In this document: in pieces, positions 1 to 8,971 of the stretch
How the letters are laid out: each line of letters opens with the position of its first letter
Position numbering within the stretch: position 1 is the stretch's first letter
Assembly (NCBI GenBank): GCA_964344035.1
Contig: CAYFLK010000010.1
Coordinates: forward strand, 1 to 64,000
Direction of reading: 5' to 3'
DNA: 64,000 bases
Source of the DNA: UBA1014 sp964344035
GTDB taxonomy: Bacteria; SAR324; NAC60-12
Program-made: the position numbers and the translations under genes
Notes under the pieces: generated by a model
Seen by the model: only the letters and a program-made list of their open reading frames with translations
Told to the model about the DNA's origin: nothing
Databases searched by the model: none

Positions 1-68
1 AGAAAATATAATCGTAATGTTCCGTTACTTTTTTAAGAATCGCTCAATTTAGGATAAACTAAAAAAAC

Positions 69-86
69 ATACCAACCAGTCGGTTT
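69..86. promoter_or_regulatory. Putative TetR operator
   Basis: An imperfect palindrome (core ACCAACCAGTCGGT at 71-84, six of nine half-site positions symmetric) sits immediately before the start codon of the TetR gene. It resembles the ACCGACCGGTCGGT type of operator found in front of many TetR/AcrR genes. The location suggests autoregulation of the regulator and the exporter behind it. Binding is inferred, not shown. Confidence 0.45.
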
Positions 87-88
87 TT

Positions 89-709
89 ATGCCTAAAGAA
101 ACCCGTGACCGTATTTTACAGTTAGCCTTCATCGAATTTCTCCGGCGCGGTTACCGAGAAGTTTCCATGAACGACCTGGTGAGAATATCCAAGTTGACCA
201 AAGGAGCGTTCTACCATTATTTTCCCAGCAAGGAAGCACTTTATCTTGAGACACTGGACCGGTTTTTCTTTGCCTATTTTGACAATTTCGAACTACGGTT
301 TGATCCGGAAGAGCCGCTGCGCCGGGTCCTCGATGCACTAAGTCAATTGAGTCTGCGGATGGACGCGGAGATGCGTAAATTGGGTGGAGATGTGAGAACA
401 TTGAATTGTTATCTGATGGTGTTTCACGCACTAAGGAACCATCCGGAATATTTCTTGAAGATGGAAGCTTATTACCAGCGTTTCCGGGAAGGTTTGAAGG
501 AATGCATCGGCAACGCGATGCAAAAGAATGAAATTGTGTCCGCGGTCGATATTGAAGTGCTGACCGAACACCTGCTTGCACTACTGGAAGGCACGATGCT
601 CTTGGGAGTATTCGGCACGCAGGATAAGTTCAAACAACGACTCGACGCGGTATTGGAGCAGTTTTACGAACTGATCAGCAGCAGGGCATCTTCAGGAGAA
701 AGAGAATGA
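89..709 (+). CDS. TetR/AcrR family transcriptional regulator
   Basis: A 206-residue one-component repressor. The N-terminal helix-turn-helix is clear: RDRILQLAFIEFLRRGYREV followed by the recognition region KGAFYHYFPSKEALY (about residues 35-50). The rest is the variable helical ligand-binding and dimer domain, whose ligand cannot be read from sequence. The stop overlaps the start of the RND exporter gene (ATGA), so the two are co-translated, and the regulator most likely controls the exporter. A palindrome directly before the ATG supports autoregulation. No strong ribosome site is visible, but ATG at 89 gives the usual TetR N-terminus. Confidence 0.93.
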   Translation: MPKETRDRILQLAFIEFLRRGYREVSMNDLVRISKLTKGAFYHYFPSKEALYLETLDRFFFAYFDNFELRFDPEEPLRRVLDALSQLSLRMDAEMRKLGGDVRTLNCYLMVFHALRNHPEYFLKMEAYYQRFREGLKECIGNAMQKNEIVSAVDIEVLTEHLLALLEGTMLLGVFGTQDKFKQRLDAVLEQFYELISSRASSGERE

Positions 710-3321
710 TTTCTTTTAAAATGAACCATGCAAACCTGTGGTTTGAAAAGGTCCCGGATTGGACGCGCAGACACCGAAGATGGATCTGGATGTTATTTAT
801 ATGGATGACAGTTATTGTTTCCGCGGGCATCGGTTCGGTAAAGGTGGACATGACGATGGACGTCTTTTTCCAGGAAGACGATCCAATGAAAGTGGACATG
901 GACCATTTCCGCGCAATCTTCGGCAGCGACGATGTGGCCTACATTATCTATAAAACCGCCGATGGTGACGTGTTTTCAGACACATCTCTGCGGCTGGTGG
1001 GGGAGATACAGGAGCAGCTGCAAAACTACCGCTTACATCTCCCTTCCGACAAACCGTCCCCCCTGGACTACATCACGGACGTTAAGACCATCCTCAATGC
1101 CTCGTACATTGAAGCAGGGGAGGATGCCCTGATTGCACGCAACTTCATCGGCAACAAACTCCCCGGTTCTGACGGAGAACGCGAGCAACTTCGCAAAGCC
1201 GCCCTCGATCACAAGGAATATCCGCTGCTTTATGTATCCCGAAACACGGAATACGGAGCCATCCTGATCCGCACGGACTTCGGCACCGTGGTCAAGGGAG
1301 ATGTTGAAAACGGTAAAAACGGCGAAGACTTAGATTCAGGGAACTACGGTTTTGAAGAACTCGGTTCTGAAGATGAATCATTCGATGTCGGCAATGAATC
1401 GGTCATGGTGGAGAAACTCGATCACTTCGCAGGTTTGCCGGAATTTGAAACGACGGAGATGTATGAATACGCGGAATTCATGGCGGCCCTGAACGGCATT
1501 CTCAAACAGCCCGAATACACCGGACACCTGGAATTTCATGCAGTCGGCATTCCGGAACTGATGTCTTTCATGAACGACATCATCATGGTGGAAATGAACA
1601 TTGTCACCGTGGTTTCACTGGCATTGATACTTGCCGCGCTTCTGCTTCTGTTTCGTTCCTGGAGCGCCGTCGTCTGGCCGATCCTGATAGTGATCGTCAC
1701 CCTCCTCTGGGTCATCGGACTGGTCGGATGGAGCGGGGTCACGATGACGATCATGATCACCATCATCGTATTCCTGGTGCTGGCCATCGGGGTGGCGGAC
1801 ACGGTGCACATTCTTTCCGGCTACCTGTTTTTTCGCGAAAGGGGAGAATCCCATGAACAGGCCCTCCGTTCGGTTTTCCGCAAAACAGCCCTCGCCTGCA
1901 TGCTGACCAGCATCACCACCATGATCGGGTTGTTTTCCCTGCTTTTCGTACCCATTGCGCCTATTCAGAATTTCGGCATCTTTTCCGGCATCGGGGTACT
2001 GCTGGCCTTCGTTTTCACCGTATTCGTACTGCCGGTCATGCTCGATCTCTGGCAACCATACTCCGGGAAAAGGAGCAAAAAGCTGAAACAGGAGGGTGAG
2101 CGGCATCACTTTGTGCAACGGACCCTGCTCAGGCTTGAACCCCTGAGCCACCGTTATCCGCTGCTGATGACACTGGTTTTTTCAACACTCGCGGTGATCC
2201 TTGCCTTTGGCGTTACCAAAGTTGAAATAGACACCAACATGGTCAACATAATCAAGGAGGGCAGGCCCCTGCGTGTTACCTACGACCTGGTTGACCGCTT
2301 CATGGGAGGCACTGCGAACGCTGAAATCCTGGTAAACGGAGGGCGTGAAGACGCGCTTAAAGACCCCCGGGTGCTGCGAGCGATGGAGGATTTGCAGAAA
2401 TACATGGAAACTGAGTTCGCCCACCTGGTCACCAAGACTTCATCGCTGGTAGATGTCACCAAGGATTCATACAGGGCGCTCAACGAAGGCCGGAAAGAAA
2501 TGTACGTGCTACCGGAAGATACAGCGACCATGGCCAACACGCTTTTTCTGTTCAATAACTCAAACCCCAAGGACCGCCGCCGCCTGGTGACTGACGACTA
2601 CGCGCTCGGACGCATCACCATCAACCTGCGCAACGCGGGTTCAAGGGAATACACGGAAATGATCGAGCTGATTCACGAATACGCCGAGCGGCGATTTTCC
2701 GGGTTGAAACCGGATTATCCCGAAATCAGCGCCAGGCTGACTGGAAACATGGCTCTTTTGATCCGGATGACCGAATATGTCAGTTGGTCGCAAATCCAGA
2801 GTTTCACCCTCGCGCTGACTGTGATTTCACTGCTCCTGCTGGTCATCTTTGCTTCACTGCGCGCGGGCATGGTGGCAATACTCCCCAACGTGATGCCGAT
2901 TCTGACCGTCTTCGGCGTGATGGGCTACCTCAAAATTCCACTTGATACCGACACGCTCTTGGTCGCGCCTATCACAATCGGAATCGCCGTTGATGACACG
3001 ATCCATTTCCTCACTCACTACCGCACCGAAATCACCAGGCACGGCAACATAAAAGAAGCGATCATCAAGGCATTCAGGGAAACCGGACAGGCGATCACCT
3101 TTACATCCATCATCCTGTCGGCAGGGTTCCTGATTTTCCTGGCTTCTTCACACCAGGGACTAAGCAATTTCGGAGTGATGAGTGCAGTGGCGTTCTTTAC
3201 CGCCCTGCTGGCCGACCTGTTCCTGCTGCCCTCGATGTGCGTGCTGTTCAAGGTGCGTTTCGGGGTAGCGCCTTCCGACCCGGAGGCGAGCGTTTCCGCT
3301 CAGACGCCGGTTACTGCATGA
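706..3321 (+). CDS. RND/MMPL superfamily exporter
   Basis: An 871-residue inner-membrane transporter of the RND superfamily (COG1033-like, MMPL/SSD type). There is one membrane segment near residues 28-48, a large periplasmic loop, a five-helix block near 300-450, then a second loop and helix block, the usual internal duplication. The proton-relay helix carries GVADTVHIL in the first half and GIAVDDTIHFL in the second. Such proteins move lipids or hydrophobic compounds and are often encoded with a LolA-like protein and a DUF1302 barrel, as here. The substrate is unknown. It overlaps the TetR gene by four bases; a reversed toxin-antitoxin pair follows. Confidence 0.9.
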   Translation: MISFKMNHANLWFEKVPDWTRRHRRWIWMLFIWMTVIVSAGIGSVKVDMTMDVFFQEDDPMKVDMDHFRAIFGSDDVAYIIYKTADGDVFSDTSLRLVGEIQEQLQNYRLHLPSDKPSPLDYITDVKTILNASYIEAGEDALIARNFIGNKLPGSDGEREQLRKAALDHKEYPLLYVSRNTEYGAILIRTDFGTVVKGDVENGKNGEDLDSGNYGFEELGSEDESFDVGNESVMVEKLDHFAGLPEFETTEMYEYAEFMAALNGILKQPEYTGHLEFHAVGIPELMSFMNDIIMVEMNIVTVVSLALILAALLLLFRSWSAVVWPILIVIVTLLWVIGLVGWSGVTMTIMITIIVFLVLAIGVADTVHILSGYLFFRERGESHEQALRSVFRKTALACMLTSITTMIGLFSLLFVPIAPIQNFGIFSGIGVLLAFVFTVFVLPVMLDLWQPYSGKRSKKLKQEGERHHFVQRTLLRLEPLSHRYPLLMTLVFSTLAVILAFGVTKVEIDTNMVNIIKEGRPLRVTYDLVDRFMGGTANAEILVNGGREDALKDPRVLRAMEDLQKYMETEFAHLVTKTSSLVDVTKDSYRALNEGRKEMYVLPEDTATMANTLFLFNNSNPKDRRRLVTDDYALGRITINLRNAGSREYTEMIELIHEYAERRFSGLKPDYPEISARLTGNMALLIRMTEYVSWSQIQSFTLALTVISLLLLVIFASLRAGMVAILPNVMPILTVFGVMGYLKIPLDTDTLLVAPITIGIAVDDTIHFLTHYRTEITRHGNIKEAIIKAFRETGQAITFTSIILSAGFLIFLASSHQGLSNFGVMSAVAFFTALLADLFLLPSMCVLFKVRFGVAPSDPEASVSAQTPVTA

Positions 3322-3400
3322 ATGTGGAGTATAATTGCATGAGCGGTTACAGGCGCATGAGAGTTACATGGATAAAGAGTATATCCCGTCTCTAATTTTT

Positions 3401-3694
3401 TCAATTGGGAGTCAAAGACCCATTCAAGTATTTGTGGACGATGCCGGCAATCAGAGTTTGATAAGGAATCCCTTCCTCAATGGCCCGGACCCTGATTTGA
3501 TGATAATCCTTGGGAGTAAGCCGAAGATTAATCCGTTTGCTTTTTTTAATTGTCTGATCTGCCGCCAGTTCAGCCTTTTGTTTTTCGTGATCCAGTTCCA
3601 CAACTGGTTGCCACTCGTTCCGCTCAATGGAATCCATCAAGTCTTGTTCTTCAGCGTCCAGGGGCTGAAACGCTTTTTTTGTATATTTAGTCAT
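3401..3694 (-). CDS. Ribbon-helix-helix antitoxin (CopG/BrnA-like)
   Basis: A 97-residue protein with a C-terminal ribbon-helix-helix: SKRINLRLTPKDYHQIR followed by AIEEGIPYQTLIAGIVHKYL. This is typical of CopG/BrnA-type antitoxins, which bind their toxin and repress their own operon. The N-terminal half is charged and probably contacts the toxin. It lies 22 bases behind the putative toxin gene on the same strand. The pair is antisense to, and sits between, two genes that are normally adjacent, so it looks like an insertion. Confidence 0.8.
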   Translation of the reverse strand: MTKYTKKAFQPLDAEEQDLMDSIERNEWQPVVELDHEKQKAELAADQTIKKSKRINLRLTPKDYHQIRVRAIEEGIPYQTLIAGIVHKYLNGSLTPN

Positions 3695-3716
3695 GCTCTC
3701 CTTTTAGTCCAAAACG

Positions 3717-3962
3717 CTAAGTGTATTTTCGACTCGGGAAGGCGGTCTTGAGAAAAATTTCATGCTCGGTCTCAACAAAAGGAACCACCAAGGCGTAATC
3801 ATCGATATCCAAAACATAAATATTTTGTCCAGGATATCCGGAATTTTCCTCAATGCTCAGGATTCCGCCGCGCTCAATGGCATCGGCAATCTGCTCAAAA
3901 GAAAGGTCCCGCTCACGCTTGAGAAGCTTATTTTTTCCCTGGCTCCAGTTCAAGAACTTCAT
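3717..3962 (-). CDS. Putative BrnT-like type II toxin
   Basis: An 81-residue protein beginning MKFLNWSQGKNKLLKRERDL and ending with LKTAFPSRKYT. The N-terminal W-x-x-x-K-N-x-x-L pattern, the LSFEQIADAI segment and the C-terminal beta-strand resemble BrnT/RelE-fold ribonuclease toxins that cleave RNA. It is first in a two-gene unit followed by a ribbon-helix-helix antitoxin, which is the BrnT-BrnA order. The family call is by shape and context; it could instead be a related uncharacterised toxin family. Confidence 0.65.
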   Translation of the reverse strand: MKFLNWSQGKNKLLKRERDLSFEQIADAIERGGILSIEENSGYPGQNIYVLDIDDYALVVPFVETEHEIFLKTAFPSRKYT

Positions 3963-4023
3963 GCCGTCACACTATCATTTTGTCTGCCTTTTGTCAACCC
4001 AGATAAGGATTGAAAGGACCACC

Positions 4024-4902
4024 ATGCGTCAGCATCATTTATTTCTTGGTTTAATGACGGGTTTTCTACTTTTTTGGACCCTGCCGCTTTCTGCTCAACA
4101 AGGCCGTTCGATCATGCGGGAGGTGCTCGACCGCAATGACGGGACAAGTGAAGTTTCTCGAGTTAAGCTTTCGACCTGCCGGTATGTCAAAAAAAACAAC
4201 CGGCTGATGTGCGCCGAGCGCCCGCGGATTAAAATATTCGACAGTGTGCGCAAGGATTACGGCCCGCGGGAAAAGGACAAAAAATACGCGACCTTCATCC
4301 GCCAGCCACCGGGTGAGCGCGGGATCGGGTTTCTGCAGTACGATTATGAAGAAGCCGGACGTGATTCTGATCAGTGGATGTACCTGGCCGCACTGGGGAA
4401 AGTGAAGCGTATAGTTTCTGGCAACAAAAACGAGCCTAAATCAGGAAGTTTTTTCGGTTCGGAAATCAGCTATGAAGACATGGAATCAAGGCGCCTGGAC
4501 GATTACCGCTACCGAGTCATAAAAAGCGTGACGTACCGCAAGCGTCCCTGCCTGATTGTAGAAAGCATCCCTATCCTGGAAAGAGCGCGTAAAAGCAACT
4601 ACAGCAAATCAGTGCAGTGGGTGGATGAGGAACGGAAAATTATACTCAAAACCCTACTCTATGACCGCCAGGGAAAACCGGTGAAGCAAATAGTTTGGAG
4701 GATGGTCGAACAAATCGACGGCATCTGGATATCCAGGAAACTGCACGTCACCAACGTGCAAACACGACGACGCACCACCATGAGCGTTGAAGCGGTTTCA
4801 TTCAACATCGATTTTCCGGATTCTGTTTTGACTCTGCGCGCCCTCACCGATTCCGCGTTCCGTGAACAGCAGTTGAGCCGCATCATACAAACGCTTCAAT
4901 GA
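4024..4902 (+). CDS. LolA-like outer-membrane lipoprotein-sorting protein
   Basis: A periplasmic protein of 292 residues. The start at 4024 is preferred over an upstream in-frame ATG at 3853 because it follows GAAAGGACCACC and opens a clean signal peptide (LFLGLMTGFLLFWTLPLSA, cut near AQQ). The mature part has the LolA-like pattern of paired beta strands (RIKIFDSVRKDYG, ERGIGFLQYDYEE, SVQWVDEERKIILKTLLYD). Proteins of this type (COG2834) usually accompany RND exporters and are thought to carry lipid-like cargo across the periplasm. The stop overlaps the next start by ATGA, showing translational coupling with the barrel gene. Confidence 0.82.
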   Translation: MRQHHLFLGLMTGFLLFWTLPLSAQQGRSIMREVLDRNDGTSEVSRVKLSTCRYVKKNNRLMCAERPRIKIFDSVRKDYGPREKDKKYATFIRQPPGERGIGFLQYDYEEAGRDSDQWMYLAALGKVKRIVSGNKNEPKSGSFFGSEISYEDMESRRLDDYRYRVIKSVTYRKRPCLIVESIPILERARKSNYSKSVQWVDEERKIILKTLLYDRQGKPVKQIVWRMVEQIDGIWISRKLHVTNVQTRRRTTMSVEAVSFNIDFPDSVLTLRALTDSAFREQQLSRIIQTLQ

Positions 4903-6329
4903 CAGGGAAAAGACGAACAGAATATATTCTTTTACCGCTCCTGTTCGCTTTGCTTGCCGCCGCACCTGCCGCCCAGGTTGTGCCCCAGGAAATCGGAAAA
5001 CCAGAGGTAGAATTTGTCGACGATTTTTTCGAAGCGGAAGGTGCGGCCGAAGATTTCTCCGCACAAGAACTTAACACGGAAGAAGCAAGAAGCGGGTGGT
5101 TGACGGCATATTTCCGGAATACCCGGCTGTCTTTACAACATGAACTTGCGTACCGGACAGTCAGTCCCGGGAAACCGGTGACTAACCGCGCCTCGGCGCG
5201 TGTTGAAGATGGGCGGTTATTCGGGGGACATTACTTCCTGAAATTCGATGGCAGCTTCAACTACAACGTAGTGTATGAAGATGAAGATTATCCGCGTGCT
5301 ATCCGCAATGAATACCGGATTCAGCGCCGCTGGCGTGAAGGATTTCTGCAGGCAAGCTTCGGTCCCGTCTCAATCACGCTCGGCAAACAAGTCATCGTCT
5401 GGGGGAAAGCAGACGGCGCGGTGGTAACCGATGTGATCAGCCCACGTGACCGGACCGAACTTATCTACACCTCCCTGGAAGATTCCCGTATCGGCCAAAG
5501 GATGCTTGCGGTGGATTTCTATCCCGCAAACAACCAGCGCTTGAGCATCGTCCTTAATCCGGACCCCCGGGTGAATCTTGCAGCCCCGCCCGGACACGCG
5601 TACGTGCCGGCTTCAGCATTTGATGAACTTGCGGTTCAACTGCAAAGCGCGCAACACCCGCAAATGGGCATCGAATACCTGGAAAGCGGAATCCGCTGGT
5701 CCGGGACTTCAGGTAAAAACGACTACGCGCTGATGCTGGCGGATGTGCTCGACAACGAACCTGTCTACCAGGCGGAAGGTTACACCGCGGAACTTTATCC
5801 TCGTTTGAAATTGCAACCGCAATACAGGCGCTACCGAATGCTCGGAGGGGGCTTCAATTCGGGCAGCGGAAATATCGTGTGGAAAGCTGAAGCCGCGGCA
5901 TTCCATGATAAATCACACAGCACCACGGATTATGCAATAAACGGTGGGATCGTGCGGAAAGACATGATAGCAGGGGCAGCGGGGTTTGACTATAACTCCC
6001 CCGGTCATTACCAGCTCACACTGGAGGCCTCAAACATGAACATCAGGGATTGGCAAAATTCCATCCTCGCTGAACGCGAAAACGAATCCCTGATCTACGG
6101 CAGCTGGGCCAAATCGTTTATGCATGAAACTCTGGCAACGGAGTTCGTCATGGTTTATCAGCCCCAGGACGGTGAGAGTCTGCTGCTGCCACGCGCGACA
6201 TACGAATTTAACGACCGCTGGACACTGAGGCTGGAAACAGCACTTTTCAACACTCGCAAAGAAAACACCCTGCTCGGATTGCTCGCCCCCACACGTCAGA
6301 CTTCACTCCGACTGAGCGGTTATTATTGA
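4899..6329 (+). CDS. DUF1302-like outer-membrane beta-barrel
   Basis: A 476-residue protein with an N-terminal signal peptide (ILLPLLFALLAAAPAA) followed by alternating aromatic/polar strands that end in an aromatic residue (RLSGYY), the usual C-terminal signature of outer-membrane barrels. The segment SITLGKQVIVWGKADG matches the DUF1302 family, which is regularly encoded with RND exporters and LolA-like or DUF1329 proteins. It is coupled to the gene before it by a four-base overlap. Together with the RND exporter it probably forms a trans-envelope export route for a hydrophobic compound. The substrate is unknown. Confidence 0.8.
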   Translation: MTGKRRTEYILLPLLFALLAAAPAAQVVPQEIGKPEVEFVDDFFEAEGAAEDFSAQELNTEEARSGWLTAYFRNTRLSLQHELAYRTVSPGKPVTNRASARVEDGRLFGGHYFLKFDGSFNYNVVYEDEDYPRAIRNEYRIQRRWREGFLQASFGPVSITLGKQVIVWGKADGAVVTDVISPRDRTELIYTSLEDSRIGQRMLAVDFYPANNQRLSIVLNPDPRVNLAAPPGHAYVPASAFDELAVQLQSAQHPQMGIEYLESGIRWSGTSGKNDYALMLADVLDNEPVYQAEGYTAELYPRLKLQPQYRRYRMLGGGFNSGSGNIVWKAEAAAFHDKSHSTTDYAINGGIVRKDMIAGAAGFDYNSPGHYQLTLEASNMNIRDWQNSILAERENESLIYGSWAKSFMHETLATEFVMVYQPQDGESLLLPRATYEFNDRWTLRLETALFNTRKENTLLGLLAPTRQTSLRLSGYY

Positions 6330-6561
6330 TGCTCTAGCAAAAACTTTTTTTATGTGAAATACTCTAAAGACACTAAAATATATTATATTATTTCAATAAG
6401 TTGATATTCTGATTAATTCGAAATTGTATCTCCAGTGTTATTACTACTAGAACAAGAATGGTAAACTCGGAAAAAGTCAGAAAAAGTATTTAGTTGACCC
6501 TTAAAAATTCATAGCTGGAGAAAAAGCAAACCTTTAGCTACTGAAGTGCAGTTAATAGCAG

Positions 6562-6702
6562 TTAGTTCTCGCCATTGAGAAACTTTCGGTAAGGATTTTC
6601 TATCCAGCGTTCTACAACTTGTTCATCGCTGAGATCGTGAAGCTGTTTTAAAAGAAACAGCGAATGGTTCGGCGGACCGCTGAAGTGACTTATTAACGAT
6701 TT
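6562..6702 (-). pseudogene. IS5-type transposase N-terminal remnant
   Basis: One frame on the minus strand reads LKQLHDLSDEQVVERWIENP followed by YRKFLNGEN and a stop. The SDEQVVERWIENPY pattern is the hallmark N-terminus of a common IS5-family DDE transposase group. Only about 45 residues remain, with no DDE core and no inverted repeats found near it. The stretch 6330-6702 downstream of the barrel gene is otherwise AT-rich and empty. This is a dead insertion-sequence stub and marks the left edge of an eroding zone. Confidence 0.55.
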
Positions 6703-6888
6703 CTATAGTTTTACAATACCAAGATCTTTGCAAATTTTACGTGCCAAAAGCTCCTTTATCTCATTATGGCGTGGAACTGCGGTCATTTCCCCGGAATGTA
6801 CATTTTCCATATAGAGTGTCGCCCACCTTCTCGTATCAATTCGCCAACCATTTTTTGATAAATGACGAATCAATACGCTGCGTTTCAT
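6703..6888 (-). CDS. hicA: HicA-like toxin with frame-shifted core
   Basis: A 61-residue HicA mRNA-interferase-like protein. The ends fit the family: MKRSVLIRHLSKNG at the start and TAVPRHNEIKELLARKI with CKDLGI at the end. The middle reads WRIDTRRWATLYM instead of the expected GGRH core. The neighbouring frame of the same DNA reads ELIREGGRHSIW, the canonical HicA active-site motif. One base gained near 6844 and one lost near 6808 would explain this. The protein therefore keeps its frame but lacks the catalytic His, so it is probably a non-toxic relic. It overlaps the HicB gene by ATGA. Confidence 0.75.
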   Translation of the reverse strand: MKRSVLIRHLSKNGWRIDTRRWATLYMENVHSGEMTAVPRHNEIKELLARKICKDLGIVKL

Positions 6889-7097
6889 ATCACTAATTGA
6901 AGTTCTTCAAAATCATCTTCTGCTTGCTCGCGTGCTTCTTGGCTGCGAATTTCTAGTATATCTTTTACAGCTTCTCTAAGACTTATAATTAGGTCTTCTT
7001 TTGTTTTTTCCTGTGCATTAGTGCCTGTAACCTCTTCTACCCAACCAAGCCACCAATCGCCGTCTCTTTTTACGATTGCTGTAAATTCCGCTTTCAT
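6885..7097 (-). CDS. hicB: HicB-like antitoxin
   Basis: A 70-residue short HicB-type protein (COG1598). The partial RNase-H-like fold is seen as FTAIVKRDGDWWLGWVEEVT followed by TNAQEKTKEDLIISLREAVKDIL, where the family has GxxxxGxTxEEAxxxxxEAI. It would neutralise the HicA partner. It is the first gene of the pair and overlaps hicA by four bases. HicB reads cleanly whereas HicA is damaged, so the antitoxin may have outlived the toxin's activity. Confidence 0.8.
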   Translation of the reverse strand: MKAEFTAIVKRDGDWWLGWVEEVTGTNAQEKTKEDLIISLREAVKDILEIRSQEAREQAEDDFEELQLVI

Positions 7098-7308
7098 TTC
7101 TATAACCTCGATTAATGCTCAAGTGAATGATTTTTGACTGACATTGCATTTAACAGCACGGGTTTATAGGGCAATATCCAGAATCGGATTATTGCGCTCT
7201 CGTTGGATTCTGTCAAATATGGGACATACATCTCGGGCCATGGTAACTGCAGAGCATTCTTAACTGAACCGCCCAGGGAGTCAAGGATGAGTGCCGAAAA
7301 ACATGGAT

Positions 7309-7501
7309 TTAAGAATATTCTGAAACCGCTGCATCATATCGAGGATCGATAGTATACGAACCGTTACTGCGTCTTGAAGGTGGTGCAATATCAGCGGGCG
7401 CATCCAGGCCGGGCGCTTTCCTGTTAACCCGGCGATACTTTTCCAGAAAATGAATATTGCCACTCAAGTCGAAATCCTTTTGTAATCCATAGGTTCTCCA
7501 T
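7309..7501 (-). pseudogene. Possible frameshifted small gene
   Basis: On the minus strand an ATG at 7501 follows a good ribosome site (AAAGGAACAGC) but is open for only 25 codons. Removing one base near 7490 joins it to a frame reading QKDFDLSGNIHFLEKYRRVN and then RKAPGLDAPADIAPPSRR, ending in a stop at 7309. I do not recognise the product. The surrounding DNA (7098-7721) otherwise shows nothing coding. Low confidence: an open stretch of this length can arise by chance. Confidence 0.2.
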
Positions 7502-7721
7502 GCTGTTCCTTTCTTCTATTTTGACACTCACGCTAAACTGCCATCTCTACAAGGGAGAAGCAATATAATTCACGAAGCACGTTTCGGAAAAAAGTCAGCA
7601 AATCACGGAAGAACCAGATTTATTTTTTGCGTATTTTGTTTTTCCTGTGTTTTAATAAAAAAGCAACAAACAAATAATCTTTCCGCTCCTTTTTTACAGA
7701 AAGAAATTTTTCGGCCAACAA

Positions 7722-8707
7722 CTATCTAATACATCGGGCAAGAATGGAGGTCATCATCAAATTCGTAGAAGGTGTACCAGCACATATATATGTGCCACCA
7801 CTGTCAAAGCCAATACTTCAAGCGCCAGTTGAAGACATTGCTGTGGAGGTCCAGTACATGCCTTGGTTAGTCCCACCCGAGGTTACGGTAAACACATTAG
7901 AATCAAATCCACCGCAACCTTGAGCCGGATCAACCATGGTGTAAGCATCCTTTACATTTGGAAGTCTCCAATCACTGTATCCACCTAATTCTATATACTC
8001 ACAATACTGGATAGCATTTCCCCACGTTTTCTTGTTCGTACTATCCGTTATTTGCCAAGTTAATTTAGTATCCGGATCATAAACAGTATCCCCATTAACC
8101 TGAAAATATTTTTGTTGTTTTACTGTTTTTCCATTGACACATTGAACGAAATATTCTGAATTCCCATCACCCTGATTGGAAATTTGACTTTGCAAACCTA
8201 GATGTGAATTCGAGGAACCAGATATAGCAGTGGAAGTAACATAAATTCCGTAATACAGGTGTTGGATAGGACTGTAAAATCTCTTCGTATAATCGGACAA
8301 GCTCAGTACTATATCCGTAATTGAAAATAACTCACAAGCATCCGGGATTCTCCAATCCTTTTTCCCCCTCGTTCAAGATTCGAACAGTAAGTGTTTACTC
8401 CACTCCAGCCATCAGAGCCAGAGTAGGATGATTTCTGCCACAATAACCCGGTTGTCGAGTCAGTCACTGTTCCGTCTCCATTATCAGTCAGACTGGGCAT
8501 GTTTCCGGAATATTCGCTATCGTCTCCGCTGACATTGTCCATACTTACGGCATTTGGATTATCTGCTATTTTGTTCAGTTAACTGCAAAATCCATCCGTG
8601 GCGCTACTTGTGAGCAAAGTGCCGTTTTCTTTCAGGAAGAAGCTGCCGCAGCCGGGGAGGAGGAATGCGGTGGATAGGATGAGAAAGAAGCTTTTACTGA
8701 ATCGCAC
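7722..8707 (-). pseudogene. DUF1566 lipoprotein pseudogene
   Basis: Reconstructed on the minus strand from a GTG at 8707 behind a strong ribosome site (GCGGAGGTTAATAATT). The N-terminus is a lipoprotein signal with lipobox LPGC at residues 17-20. The body has DUF1566 (Lcl C-terminal) repeats: DNGDGTVTDSTTGLLWQK, GGYSDWRLPNVKDA and MYWTSTAMSSTGA. Three lesions break it: an in-frame TAA at 8579-8581, a frameshift in the T5C5 tract near 8357-8368 (the other frame continues KDWRIPDACELFSI), and an in-frame TGA at 7818-7820 where a Trp would fit, after which the frame runs on to ARCIR and a TAG. The surface protein is clearly dead unless the assembly is wrong. Confidence 0.75.
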
Positions 8708-8814
8708 AATTATTAACCTCCGCAAATAAATCCGAAAATAAGTTGTTAATGCGATTTATTCGTTTCTCGCTTATGGTGGCACGCTCAGATTGTGGCCTCG
8801 TTCCTTTCTTCAAA

Positions 8815-8834
8815 CCCCCGAATCAATTCGGGGG
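8815..8834. terminator. Strong hairpin behind pyk
   Basis: CCCCCGAATCAATTCGGGGG forms a nine-base-pair perfect stem with a two-base centre, lying between the pyruvate kinase gene and the dead lipoprotein gene, both on the minus strand. Only a short T run (TTTG) follows on the minus strand, so this is a plausible but not textbook intrinsic terminator. A second, weaker hairpin (8946-8962) lies closer to the pyk stop. The rest of 8708-8971 holds the ribosome site of the pseudogene and nothing else that I recognise. Confidence 0.4.
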
Positions 8835-8971
8835 CTATTCTCAAAATCAGAGACACTCAATCCGGCATATTCCCCATTATAGAGAGTCTGCCAAAGTATA
8901 TTCAACTTCCTGATAGTTCGTTTCCCATTTCGGGAGATAAATGATCACAGCAAAGCAGTGATGTGGTGATT

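Noticed and set aside
3335..3751. 138-codon plus-strand frame behind the RND gene
   Set aside because: It is the antisense of the toxin-antitoxin pair; the protein is low in recognisable structure and the minus-strand genes explain the region.
7281..7463. 60-codon minus-strand frame MAIFIFWKSIAG
   Set aside because: Overlaps a better-supported (though still weak) frameshifted frame in the same place, and has no ribosome site.
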